This document shows positions 50,536 through 60,553 of a DNA stretch of 64,000 nt, in pieces; the stretch's first letter is position 1, and each line of letters opens with the position of its first letter. The notes under the pieces are model-generated. The model saw only the letters and a list, made by a program, of their open reading frames with translations. It was not told the origin of the DNA and made no database searches. The DNA comes from Paulinella micropora (taxonomy: Eukaryota > Cercozoa > Imbricatea > Euglyphida > Paulinellidae). The DNA is taken from the NCBI GenBank assembly GCA_019918135.1, contig WBZZ01006647.1:31001-95000 (forward strand). Reading direction: 5' to 3'. Position numbers and translations under genes: made by a program.

Positions 50536-50991
50536 TTAGCAAGACCTGCGGAGCTTTTTCAAGGACTTCTTGTTATACTCATTCTCGCGGTCCAGCTGTA
50601 GTTGATCTCCTTGGTCTTGGTACAGAAAAGTCACGACGGCGGCCACGTCGTTTTCTTGTGGCCAATTATCAATCTGGAGCTTTTCTGGTGTGACTCCTTT
50701 GTTCAACACCAGCACAACTAGCCTGCCCCTGCTTGCTTTACATTTCTGCCGTGCTTGCTGAAATCGCGCATCAGCTAATTTTGAATGAAAGCGCTGTGTG
50801 GATAAATGAATCACATACAACATCACTACAGAACCAGCAGCTGTTAGCTCGCCGACAACGGAGTCCACTACAGGTGCAAAGTTTTGCATGCGATCACTGT
50901 TCCATTCGACCACCACCCGGGGGGTTGCGTCCTGCTTGACCACCGCCCGGGAGGAGGAGGTTGCGTCCTGCTTGTTGTCTCCTCGTCCCAT
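50536..50991 (-). CDS. Orphan protein, 151 residues
   Basis: ATG 50991, intact. The N-terminus contains two short repeats (KQDATSSSRAVV, KQDATPRVVV), followed by an alternating hydrophobic core (AAGSVVMLYVIHLS, GRLVVLVLNKG) and a charged tail (ENEYNKKSLKKLRRSC). It looks like a small alpha/beta protein. Not recognised. Confidence 0.5.
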   Translation of the reverse strand: MGRGDNKQDATSSSRAVVKQDATPRVVVEWNSDRMQNFAPVVDSVVGELTAAGSVVMLYVIHLSTQRFHSKLADARFQQARQKCKASRGRLVVLVLNKGVTPEKLQIDNWPQENDVAAVVTFLYQDQGDQLQLDRENEYNKKSLKKLRRSC

Positions 50992-50994
50992 TAT

Positions 50995-51102
50995 TCATTT
51001 TGCTTTTTTCAACAACTCCTGGCAGTCCGGAGAGGTGGTGGCATGCTTCTGGATCAATTCGTACAATTTCTGGGCCCGCCTACAGTTGCTGGCCTCCTGC
51101 AT
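50995..51102 (-). CDS. Short ORF, 35 residues
   Basis: ATG 51102, MQEASNCRRAQKLYELIQKH and a few more residues to TGA 50995. It stands directly ahead of the 151-residue gene, in another frame with only 3 nt between. It could be an upstream ORF or the displaced N-terminus of that gene. Confidence 0.35.
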   Translation of the reverse strand: MQEASNCRRAQKLYELIQKHATTSPDCQELLKKAK

Positions 51103-51173
51103 GTTTGTCTACAACCAAAAGAGAAGAATTTAAGAGAAGTACAAGCTTGTTGCTTTTTTATTTGTTACGTAGG

Positions 51174-52582
51174 TTAGCTGGAGCCTGTCGGCTCAGGACC
51201 AGTTGATCTGGGTCTCAACTGCGTCGGCCGGGGCGTGATCCAACTTTCGAAGGCAGTGCGATCACCATCAATAGACACAGGCGTACTAGCAGTGGTGCCG
51301 GACGAAGAATGCTTGAAGGTTAGCTGCAAAAATAAAGAATATCGCTTCATGATCGATCACTGATAAGCAAATCTATTGACCTCAGTACAACTAACACTAT
51401 CCAAGACTGAGACAGTGCGCTCACCATCAGTAGACACAGGCTTACTAGTACCTGACAGAGATTTTGCCTAAAGAAACATCACATCACGATTATTTGATTC
51501 CAAACAGTGTCAAATGCTGGCACCTTGGTTGACGAGCTTGATCGCACATATGCTGAAATGCGCGGTGTGGGCTCATTGTCTGTTGGCAGGCGCTGCACAT
51601 AAAGTAATCATGATACCATGCAAAGAAAAAAAGAACTCAAAGAACGTAAAGAAAGAAAAAAAAAGAAAAAAGAAAAGAAAAGAAAAATGAAAAGAAAAAC
51701 TAAAACTTGAAAAAGAAAGAAAAAACAAAAGAAGAAAAAAGAAAAGAAAGAAAGAAAAGAAAAGGAAGAATGAAACATACATTTTCTGACCTGACCCCAA
51801 GCATCCAAGATTGCATCTTTCCAGCTGGTCTTGATTTTGACAGGCTAAACGTACATAGAACAAATTATTACACCAAGTGACGTTAAAAGCTTCTGACCTT
51901 GTCACAAGCATTCAAGACATTATCGTTTCCGTCCCAGCTAGCCAGCATTCTGCATTCCGCTGCAAATATTTAATGGCTAGGTTATCAATATTTCAATCAC
52001 AACAAGACCTGACTATGTTTCTTGTCATGTCCCGATGTATCCGCACCCCACACGTCCAAAATAGAGTCGGCTGCGATCTGAGCGGAAGATTTTTGCGGAC
52101 GCTTTGCCTCAGGCACGCAGTAGTATACAGAATGAATCCCTTCTTTCATTACATAAATAGGCACAGGCTCTGCAGACTTCAGGAAAGGTGGATGTGCGTC
52201 GGTGGGCTTCGTGAACGAATCAGTTCTGTGAAATCGTACATTCAAAAAAAGCTGGCCACCTGGAGGTATGAACTTGGAAATCACGACCCTGTAGACTCCC
52301 TTGCTGATATAGCAATTCGATTTTTCAACGATTGCTCCCCAAACATAGCCGTTGATTAAATGCATGGCGTTGCAACTGTCAGCGCTGATTTTTGTGATGG
52401 GATGCACACCAACTACAAGTTTAGGAACACGCAAAGTAAAATGAACCACACGTGGATCGTTCTTATCTGTCCAGTCACACGGAACAGCTGAGCCAGGTTC
52501 AAGAAGCCCTAATTCCTGGCCAGGAGAGAGTGCCACACGAGCAAATACACCACACCCGCGCTTGGGGTTATTTGGATCTAAC
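51174..52582 (-). CDS. SET-like T-element gene, inverted copy
   Basis: Same exons as 38337-39746, on the minus strand. The SET-like exon (51997-52582) is intact. It is separated by the inversion from the transposase-like gene that follows it in the first copy. Confidence 0.5.
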
Positions 52583-52769
52583 TACCGCAATTCCACAGGT
52601 GCCAGCATGAAATCTAAGTAGAAGATAAAAAAGAAAAGAAGAAAGAAAAATAAAGAAAATGAATAAAAATAAATATTAAAGATAGAAATTCTAAAAAAAG
52701 AAGAAAAAAAAGGAAACAAAGAAAATGAAAAGAAACAAAGAAAGAAAAGAAGAAAAAAAGACAAGTAAC

Positions 52770-53043
52770 ACCGGGCTGTTCCTTCGGTCAAGCCTGGTAT
52801 TGCTGCGCGCAGCCCCGCAAGTCCCTGCCATTGCACCAACATGAACTTTTCCCAAAAAAGCTTCAGCTCGGCGCTGGTAGGAAGAGCGCTGCGGGAAACG
52901 GAATCTTGTGCCAAAGTTTCCCACGCCGTCAGGCGTGCCCGTGAGCCGGGCACCGGGCCCAGCTGAGCAAGAGCCTGCGCGCACGCCTCTGCTACGACCC
53001 GGTTTGTGTTTAATTGCAATTCCACCTCTTGCTTCTGCTGCAT
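52770..53043 (-). pseudogene. Truncated orphan protein, inverted copy
   Basis: Inverted copy of 37876-38150, again ending in the polypyrimidine tract (52605-52770 as purines). Confidence 0.5.
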
Positions 53044-53301
53044 CAAAAATCTGACGACAAAAAGCACATTACACCAAAAACCTTACAACTCTACTTGTAG
53101 CATTTGTAGGGCCCTTCTCTCCCCCCCCCCCCCTTCTTTTCTCTCTCCCGCTCCCGAGTGCAATAGCTTCCCTTTCCCTCCCTCCATCTCTTTCCTCCCC
53201 GGCCGATGCTTGGGGAGGAAAACAAATTTATCTTGGACTTTCCTCACTTGATATATGCTTAAATATCTACAATACTTGCTGTCTGTGGCTGCTGGCAGAT
53301 C

Positions 53302-53540
53302 ATGTTTGGGGAATACGCAGAGCAAAGCACACCATCATCATCACGGATGTGCGATCTCCTATTCTGTCCCGATTTGCTTTTCTCTGGCTTTATGGTGATG
53401 GCCTACGTCATAATTGTGATTAATGTGGCACTGCTGTTCGATCAGCCTTGTACCGAACACCTCACCTCGCTGCGTTTGGCGCTGTCGGCGGCTGCCATCC
53501 AGCTGATATACGCTTTTTTTGATTGCTTTTACTTTTTTTG
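53302..53540 (+). pseudogene. Membrane protein gene, inverted 5' fragment
   Basis: ATG 53302, first 80 codons of the gene intact at 36773-37618, ending in the T run (YFF) where T-element sequence begins at 53541. Its natural continuation is the fragment at 48421. Confidence 0.85.
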
Positions 53541-55539
53541 GTAACATAAATGTCTTTCACAGAAACAGAATGTATTTGTGTTGATGCACGGCAGGTCAAG
53601 AAGGGAGTCTCTGCCACTCAGCAGTGGAAAGTACGTTGCTATAGATAGCATATGGGATAGAATGTGTGGCTAGGTGTTAACAGAAATCTAGGATCAAATT
53701 GCTTGTTTTGTTTTCATTCAACTTAGCTATACAGGTGTCTAATTCATACGACGTCTTGGGCTTTAGCAGCGAAGACAAGCGATCCTGACGATGACGTCTT
53801 GGCCAGCAGCAGCACATGCCTTCAGAGTGATGTCGACATATCGCAGAGCAAAAAGCCCATCTATCTTGCCATGAACATTAACATTCCGAACCAAGTGAGG
53901 CCACGACGCACTGAAAGGCAGTATGTGATGAAGAAAAGAAAGCCTGCTGCTTTGTAGAAGAAGCAGAGGCCTGAAAGCTTCAGAAGATTGCTGGGCATGT
54001 CGTTCTTGGAACTAGAAGGAAAACTCAAGAGTAGTTGCTGCCGCCGTTAAGTGTTTTTTATGGATCAGCACAAAGGACGTGATATCGGAACGGACAGCGT
54101 CGTGCTCACTTTCGTTGGAAGAACTGAAACAAAGCGTTGCAGGAAAACTCAAATTAATGACGCGCGACAACGAAACCTGGCAGTACTTTTACAAAACAGA
54201 AAAAGTTTGCAAAAAGATATGAATGTTCGTCCATGGTGTAGGTGACAAGATCATGAGCGCAGCCCGAAAACGCGTCCGCAATGACACTCTCATCAACAGG
54301 CGAGAGTCACCACCCGAGCCGCTCGTAGATGACGTGATCAACGTTTTGCTCAACAAGAGGTGGCGAGAAGAAATCGATCTAGACGCAGACCTTGATGGAC
54401 CATGGAAGATTCAGGACTTCACGGAAAAGGATGAAGTGTACAAATACGTAGATGCGAATTGGGCAAAAGAATGCAAGCGCCTCCTAGCAACTATACCTGG
54501 ACCAAGCAAACGTGGTTTAAACCCAGACCAACCACCCAGTATAAGACAAATCAACAAGGTATGGAGGCGCGACTTTAAAAACGTTGAGACTGTCAGGGAC
54601 GGTGATTTTGCAAACGACAAAATTTGTACTGAGCTCGCTTTGGAGTGCAAATGCCTCAGAAAGGAGAAGGAGAGAGATTTCAAAAATCACCAGGAAGAAC
54701 TCGAGTTCATTCGCAAAAGCAAAACTGCACCACAAGGTCCATAGGACCAACCGCGTCAAGGTGACTGCACGAAAAGTTGGAGCGCCATCAGACGCACGCT
54801 CAACTTGCTTATCCATGGACATGACTAAGCCTCTCCAATATCCATCCTGCATCCGTGCATCCACAGATTTTCAGAGGCAAGTTCGTCATCAGAATATGCC
54901 TCGGTCTGACTTCTTGTTATGCTACGAATAAGTATTTTATTTTTTGTTACGGGCCAGGAATAGAGCACGGCCAGAATAGTAACATCTCCATGATGTATCA
55001 TATATTGAGGTATGAGCTTTGGTCAAAGGAGACAATGGGCGCATGGAGACTTTTCATCGAAATGGATGGCGCGGGCGATAACACCGGCTTTGGGACGCTT
55101 ATGATGTGTAACCAAATCGTTGACGTTGGATGGAGATTTGAAGTACAGACACACAGACAAGTGTCTCATCACGGTTTTTCGTGTGATGACCAAAAATTTA
55201 GGATAATGAGACGGGGTCTGAAGACAACATTCATGACAACAAGCCTTGCCCATGCGCTTCTTAAAGTATTGAAATCTTTCAAGCGGAACCCGGACTCTTA
55301 TCACATTATCATTCTCATCCAGGACTATGACTGGATTTCGTATTTTGCACCGTGCATGAACAGACACATCAAATATTACAACAGACCTCTCGCGTGGAAA
55401 ATAACTGCTTCTCCTGCAAACGTTAACGATGGACTTCCTACCTGCGAGACCAAAACGTGGGGAGACGCACAACGGAACTGGCGCAGGCAACTCGATAAGG
55501 TGGATGGAGATCCCATTCAAGTCATGACCCAGCGGCCAG

Positions 55540-55588
55540 GTACTATTGTTCCGTTCAGTTTGCGCACTTACCAATGCTATTGTTATAG
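55540..55588 (+). other. Intron in the transposase-like gene
   Basis: Starts gtactatt after CCAG and ends ttatag before TCGGAAGG. Removing these 49 nt joins two long open frames in phase. The length matches the introns of the kinase gene. Confidence 0.75.
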
Positions 55589-56307
55589 TCGGAAGGCCTG
55601 CACCGCTTCCTCCGTTCTTGTGGGCTGATCCAAAGCTCAAAGCAGACATACGTTCATTGTACAAACACTTAGGCAAAGAGGAAATAGACCAAATTGAGTC
55701 TATGATTGCCCATCCTGCGTCGCTTGCAGGACTTCATCTTGATGGCGCTTATGGTGATGGCTCTTTGCCTGGTTATCCGGGGCACGTTGAATGCATAGGC
55801 AGAAATGGTGACAAAATAGAGGTAATGGTTCGTGTGTTGGCTGACCTTCCAGCTGATCTGTGGGAGCAGCCACCAGGCAGATCCGCCAAAATCGATCAGC
55901 TAACATATTTGTCTGAAGACGAACGGTTAGACTTACCGAGAACTTACTTTGATAACAACAGACAGCCTCCTGCACACCGCCCCTGGACAGGAGCAAGGAT
56001 GTTGACTAGCCATGAGAGAGTCCTTCAAGACATTGCATTGCAAGGATTAGACGCACAACGTCCGTGGGCTAAGGTTGCTGGCTTTTTGGTTGCATCTTCT
56101 GACGAGAAAGCTTTTAGGGAAATGAAACCAGTAGTGAAGGACTTGATAGGATACCTACGAGCGCATGGTGTTAGATATAAAAACCCTGTAGATAGAAAGC
56201 AGTTCCTCAAGCCTCAGCTAATAGCAGCAGTATGGAACCACTCACAACACTGAAATTGTGCATTAGACGCAGAGGATCAAGCTCCAAACAATGACAATAG
56301 TGCAGCA

Positions 56308-56509
56308 GTGGCTGGTCGCGACGGTAGTGCTAGTGGAGCTTCACGTGCTCGCGGCCTTGGTCGGGGAGCTTCACGTGCACGCGGCAGTGATCGTGATCAA
56401 GGTCGTCGGGGTCAGGGTTGGGGTCAGGGTTGGGGTCGGGGTCGGGGTCGGGGTGCAAGTGAGAGGGGTCGAGGTCGCGGTCGCGGTCGAGGCAGACGAA
56501 GAACAGAGC

Positions 56510-56555
<46 letters not shown>

Positions 56556-56757
56556 AGAAGAAGAAGAAGAAGAACGTTGTGGTCGTGCTCGTGGTCGTGC
56601 TGCAAGTGGAAAGGCTCTTGGTCGCGGTCGCGGTCGAGAACGATGCATACAAAGAAGAATAGAAGAAGAAGAAGAAGAAGAAGAAGAAGAAGAAGAAGCA
56701 AGACCAAAGAAGCGCAGAAGAACAGAAGCAAGGAAGCGCACTAGGCAAATCTGACGC
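56308..56757 (+). CDS. RG-rich and Glu-repeat protein tail
   Basis: Arg/Gly repeats (GRGRGRGRG), then a run of about 20 Glu, a second RG block, a second Glu run, and a basic end (KKRRRTEARKRTRQI). In frame with the transposase-like gene, separated by a single TGA at 56251-56253. RG boxes usually bind RNA or DNA. It may be the C-terminus of the transposase or a second protein of T. Confidence 0.45.
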
Positions 56758-56879
56758 ATGCATGAAGAGGTAGATGCGCACATAATTCATCGTATGCGCG
56801 TGCGGAATGGTGAGAGTTCAGACTCAGAAGATTCCTGCTTTTGTAGTTATAGTATTTGTTAGCACTGAAGAGTGTGCAT

Positions 56880-57350
56880 GATAGGGTGGTGGTTGGGAGT
56901 GAGGAAGGACTTGGTGCGGCCGTGGCCGCGAGGGGGGGTGAGGCGGAGGGGGAGGGGGGGCTTGCGATACCAAGTCAAAGCGAATTAGTAGTATTAGAAC
57001 TAGAATAAGTAGTTACTAGAAGCAGTAGAGTTAGTAGTAGTTACATTCGTACCACTATGTTTGATTTAGGCGGAGGTGGGATGGACTTGGAGTGGCCGTG
57101 GGGGCGGGGGGGGGGGGGGGGGGGGGAGGGGTAGCTTGCGATACCATCAAAAGAAATTAGTAGTAATACTATTAGAACTAGAATAAGTAGTAGTAGTTAC
57201 TAGAAGCAGTAGCATTAGTAGTAGTTATATTTAGCACTACGTTTGATTTAGAGATGAGGTGAGATAGATTTGGTGCGGCCGGGGCGCGGGGGGGGGGGGG
57301 GTGGGGGGCTTTTGATACTAAGTCAAAACGAAGTTTTTATTCAATAAAAA
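56880..57350 (+). repeat. About 175-nt G-rich minisatellite, 2.5 units
   Basis: Each unit: ggacttggtgcggccg-like word, G run, cttgcgataccaagtcaaa, agtattagaactagaataagtag, gttactagaagcagta, then gtttgatttag. Starts at about 56900, 57070 and 57250. No coding frame. Confidence 0.85.
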
Positions 57351-57595
57351 CCATTAATTAATATGTTTTCAAGCTTAGTACTGCTGTATTTCACTTAGAA
57401 ACATCACCGGCAAAACTTAAAAAATCGATAAAATGACTATAATTTGGGGAAAAGGGGACCCCCCCCCCTTGGCCGAACAGCTTTTTATACCTCACCGATG
57501 TGATGCGAGCCATAGAGTTAGTAACAGTGACTCACAACACACGCAACAGCCCCAGTCCTTACTCCATTCAAAACGACAGCAAACACACACCGTTC

Positions 57596-57640
57596 ACACC
57601 AATCACACCAATCACACCAATCACACCGATCACATCGAAT
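57596..57640 (+). repeat. ACCAATCAC microsatellite
   Basis: Nine-base unit accaatcac repeated about four times, inside a low-complexity Thr/His/Ile-Pro frame ahead of the copia relic. Confidence 0.85.
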
Positions 57641-57884
57641 GATGAGGGAATAGAGGTTAGATTAGACCCTTCAGGTAAGTTCGTTGAGGTGACAGTCCCT
57701 CAAGACTTGATCACAGGGCATCAAGAGAGAGGATTACACAGTTGGATAGACAGGTGAGAGCAGTCATTACGAGTTTGCAAGACGAGTTGAAAGGACAGGT
57801 ACAGACAGACATGCCTCTGACGACGTACCAGAAATGATGTCGTCAGAGCCATCAGAGTCCTCTGGGTCAAAGTCAGAAGAAGAG

Positions 57885-57960
57885 TAGACGAAGAAGAAGA
57901 AAAAGAAAAAGAAGAAGAAGAAGAAGAAGAAGAAGAAAGATAAGAAAAAAAAATCAAAGA
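57885..57960 (+). repeat. GAA-rich tract encoding Lys run
   Basis: gaagaagaaaaagaaaaagaagaag and similar, coding Lys in the frame that leads to the protease relic. Confidence 0.8.
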
Positions 57961-58643
57961 AAAATGTTGACACCACCACAGTTATGGCACACACAGTAGA
58001 TTAGCAAAAAGCAAGCATGTGTACCAAGACAGTGGGGCGACGCAGTTTGTCTGTCATGACGAAACGATGATGAAAGATATGAAGAAGATCACGAAAGTAA
58101 CATTCAGTACAGGGAATGGAACACGAGTGATAGATGAGGCAGGGATGATGTGCGTGTCGAGGACAGATGGAGGGGGACATACATTAAATATGTAAGAAAG
58201 CCTTCTACAATCCTCACATGTCCATCAACGTTGCTCCCACAGGCCCAATGGACCATTTCCATCACCGTGCAGTACTCCATCAAAATGGACAGATGTTCAT
58301 ATTGAAGGGGGCACTGCCGGTCAAGGAAAAGGACATCCTGGTCAGGGGGAGACTAACGAAAGCTTTGCTTTATAGATGGGATGGCAGTAACGATAGTAAG
58401 CTAGACGCCAATCGTCGTTTCATCCAAAGGGAGTGCCAGAAAGAGAGAGAGAGGCGGGGCAACAGGGTGGGAGAACCCAAGCATAAAACCCACACTCACA
58501 GACAACAGCAAGAGAGAGAGCAAAGTGAGCAATAAATCATCTAATCTAATAATAAAGAATGCTGTTTTGTTTGTAAAATACCCTTCTAAGGTCAAGAGAG
58601 TGAGAGCACTGCCAGTTAGTATAGTTCATGCCATGGCGGACAT

Positions 58644-59006
58644 GTGAGTTGGGAGCGAACTAAAGCTTTTGCAGACGCCATAGGCATTAAGTTAATAGGT
58701 AGAGATGGCACAGTAGAGAGTGCGAGAGAAGAGTGCAGAATGTGCGAGCCATGCATGATAGCTAAAGCTAGCGTGTTGCCTCGTTTTGCCTCCAACCATT
58801 TGCCTAGAGCAGAGAGAGTGGGAGAGATGTTGCACTGCGACACGCAAGGCCCGTGGAGAGTCATGTCCAGAGAGGGGAGAAGATATAAATTTACGGTTAT
58901 GGATGATTTCTCGGGTTATGCATTAGATTTCTATTTGCGGCACAAGAATGAGTTCGTATCTTGTATACATAAAGCAACAGCATTCATAGAGAGACAGACA
59001 TTATAA
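58644..59006 (+). pseudogene. pol: copia integrase fragment
   Basis: 120-residue open piece with GAG-pre-integrase and the first half of the catalytic core: CRMCEPCMIAKASVLPRF, GEMLHCDTQGPWRV, FTVMDDFSGYALDFYLRHKN. It ends at a stop at 59006; the second Asp and the Glu follow in other frames. Confidence 0.85.
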
Positions 59007-59215
59007 AATTAAAAAATAGTTTGTGATCAGGAATTCACCGCACCCAGAGAGATTAGTGAGAAATATAGTGATATTATATGGAAAGATGCAGCTACTGCAG
59101 ATGAAGATGGTAACGCGAGAGCTGAAAGAATGAATGGGGTGACGGGGGGGCCTGCTCGCGCACTTAGGCAGCATGCCCGATTTCCGCCCAACTTCTGGGC
59201 AGAAACAGTTGATTA

Positions 59216-60470
59216 GATAATTACCCTGTCACTCACGGACCTAGTACCTTTTACACTCCGTTTTGCTGAGAGACTCCGTTAGAAGTCACGATGCCGATCG
59301 ACACTTTAATCCGCAAGTAGATAGCAGAACTGACAAACTCAAATGTAATAACGAAACTGAAATAAAAGTCCGCACGACTGTAATTATTATACAATTATTA
59401 TTATCCAATCCTGAATGCGAATATAGACAGTTACGTCCGTTACTCTTATTGACTAGAACTCACATGACACTGTCATTCAACTATTTTTACACTATATCAA
59501 TAAATTACTTCCCACTCATAAAGCAATTACTAATGATCATAGTAAAGATAGTTAACCTACCAACGCTCATAAAGCAATTACTAACGGTAAACGTAATTAA
59601 CCTCTTCCAACGAACGTCGTGCAGAGAAGAATCTAACGGGCCGGTCAAAGACAGTAAAATGTCAACGGTAGTGGTTTTGGCCGGTCGTTAAAGTGCTCAG
59701 TCTGATAATGTCGCCGATTATACTTAAGCTTTAATAAGAAAGGCGTGAACAGACCTCGCCACGTAAGTGACACGACTGACCGGATCCGATGATAAGTAAA
59801 TGCTCTACCTGGTCCCAACACCGTTACTCTGATACTGCCTGTCTATCTATTAACTATTAATTAAGATTATTAGTGTTTAAGTGCATGAAATTGCAAATTG
59901 GCAATTTTGGTTGCCGATTGGCAACGTTTTGAGTTACCGATTGGCAACGTTTTTTTTTTCTTGTTCACAATATTTCCGTATTTGCGTAACAAAACTTGAT
60001 TACCAATTGGCAACGCGCTGTTACCAATTGGTAACGCTATGTATATGCACTTAGATATTAGTTCCAACAATATTAAACGGTTCGATCCAAAGCAGTAAAA
60101 TAGCATTAGGGGTTCTAACCAGTAACTGTGGTTGAATACTAATTAGACTAGCTATGTAAACCATAATCTAACACTGAATCGATCCGTTACAGTACTAAGC
60201 TTAATAAAACTTATTAGTCTGAGCGAACATTGATACCTGCCTCCACATAGTGAGTTCATATAATAGCTCCGTTCGTTCAACACCTCAGTGACCAGTCAAT
60301 ATATTACTTTACTTACTTTCCATCCGATATTGGTATTGTCATTTAAGTCTATCTTCGGTTGTTGGAAAGCTCAACCTTAATACCTTGCCAAGAAAGAATA
60401 CCTTATATAATATTTCATTTCCATGAACTGAATAAGTTATAATAATACATATTGAAGTGAAAAAGTATGT
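59216..60470. other. AT-rich non-coding region
   Basis: No gene. It may include the LTR of the second copia relic, but I found no match to 1-210. It contains the palindromic motif cluster described separately. Confidence 0.5.
59891..60036. repeat. Cluster of palindromes TTRCCRATTGGYAACG
   Basis: Five related near-palindromes at 59891-59904, 59911-59926, 59933-59949, 59999-60015 and 60020-60036 (for example gttgccgattggcaacg, gttaccgattggcaacg, gttaccaattggtaacg). Each can fold on itself, with a 4-base centre. Confidence 0.8.
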
Positions 60471-60553
60471 CTGTATATAATACAATAATTAGTCTAAAAA
60501 TTTTTGCAGAAGCTGTCAAATCCAGACAAGAGATTTTCAGAGTGGGCAGGTCA

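Larger units (their letters stand above)
48865..51173. other. Unique 2.3 kb GC-rich segment between the inverted pieces
   Basis: Not present in the first copy. It has the same style as the GC-rich blocks: minus-strand genes, G runs (48955-49010, 49242, 50410-50500) and short spacers. It carries the MYND gene and two further small genes. TATA-like tatatacta at 49097. Confidence 0.85.
51174..53540 (-). repeat. Inverted copy of 37380-39746
   Basis: About 99 percent identical in reverse orientation, equal in length. Its ends are abrupt: ttagctggagcc at 51174 and the T run of the membrane gene at 53540. Confidence 0.95.
41427..55218 (+). repeat. Tandem duplication, second copy, rearranged (13.8 kb)
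   Basis: Collinear with 29932-36934 up to 48420. Then follow an inverted piece (48421-48864, from 36935-37377), unique DNA (48865-51173) and a second inverted piece (51174-53540, from 37380-39746). From 53541 it is again collinear with 39750-41426. Beyond 55218 the T element continues uninterrupted. Confidence 0.95.
53541..56757 (+). mobile_element. T element: DDE-like transposase gene with introns and RG/E-rich tail
   Basis: Exon-like frames in order: 54253-54735 (MSAARKRVRND, ending near TAPQ); about 54780-54930 (STCLSMDMTKPLQYPSC); 54960-55539 (LFIEMDGAGDNTGFG, HRQVSHHGFSCDD); 55589-56253 (RPAPLPPFLWADP to WNHSQH). A GT-AG intron at 55540-55588 (49 nt) joins the last two in frame. The spaced motifs xDM..PLQYP, D-G-A-G-D-N and H-x-x-V-x-H-H-x-x-x-x-x-D resemble DUF7869-type DDE transposases. 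After one TGA (56251) the same frame goes on into an RG-rich then Glu-rich basic tail to 56757. Upstream exon borders are not settled. Confidence 0.6.
57430..59215 (+). mobile_element. Second Ty1/copia relic (protease-integrase)
   Basis: Related to the element at 1-7457. Protease remnant with YQDSGATQFVCHDE (58021-58060), NVAPTGPMDHFHHRAVLHQN (58225-58285), integrase zinc region CRMCEPCMIAKASVLPRFA (58735-58795), core VMDDFSGYALDF (58897-58933), then DQEFTAP, ERMNG and FPPNFWAE in a broken frame up to about 59205. Many stops and frameshifts; no RT found. Older and shorter than the first copy. Confidence 0.85.

Noticed and set aside
56330-56790. Minus-strand poly-Leu and poly-Ser ORFs
   Set aside because: Antisense of the Glu and RG repeats.
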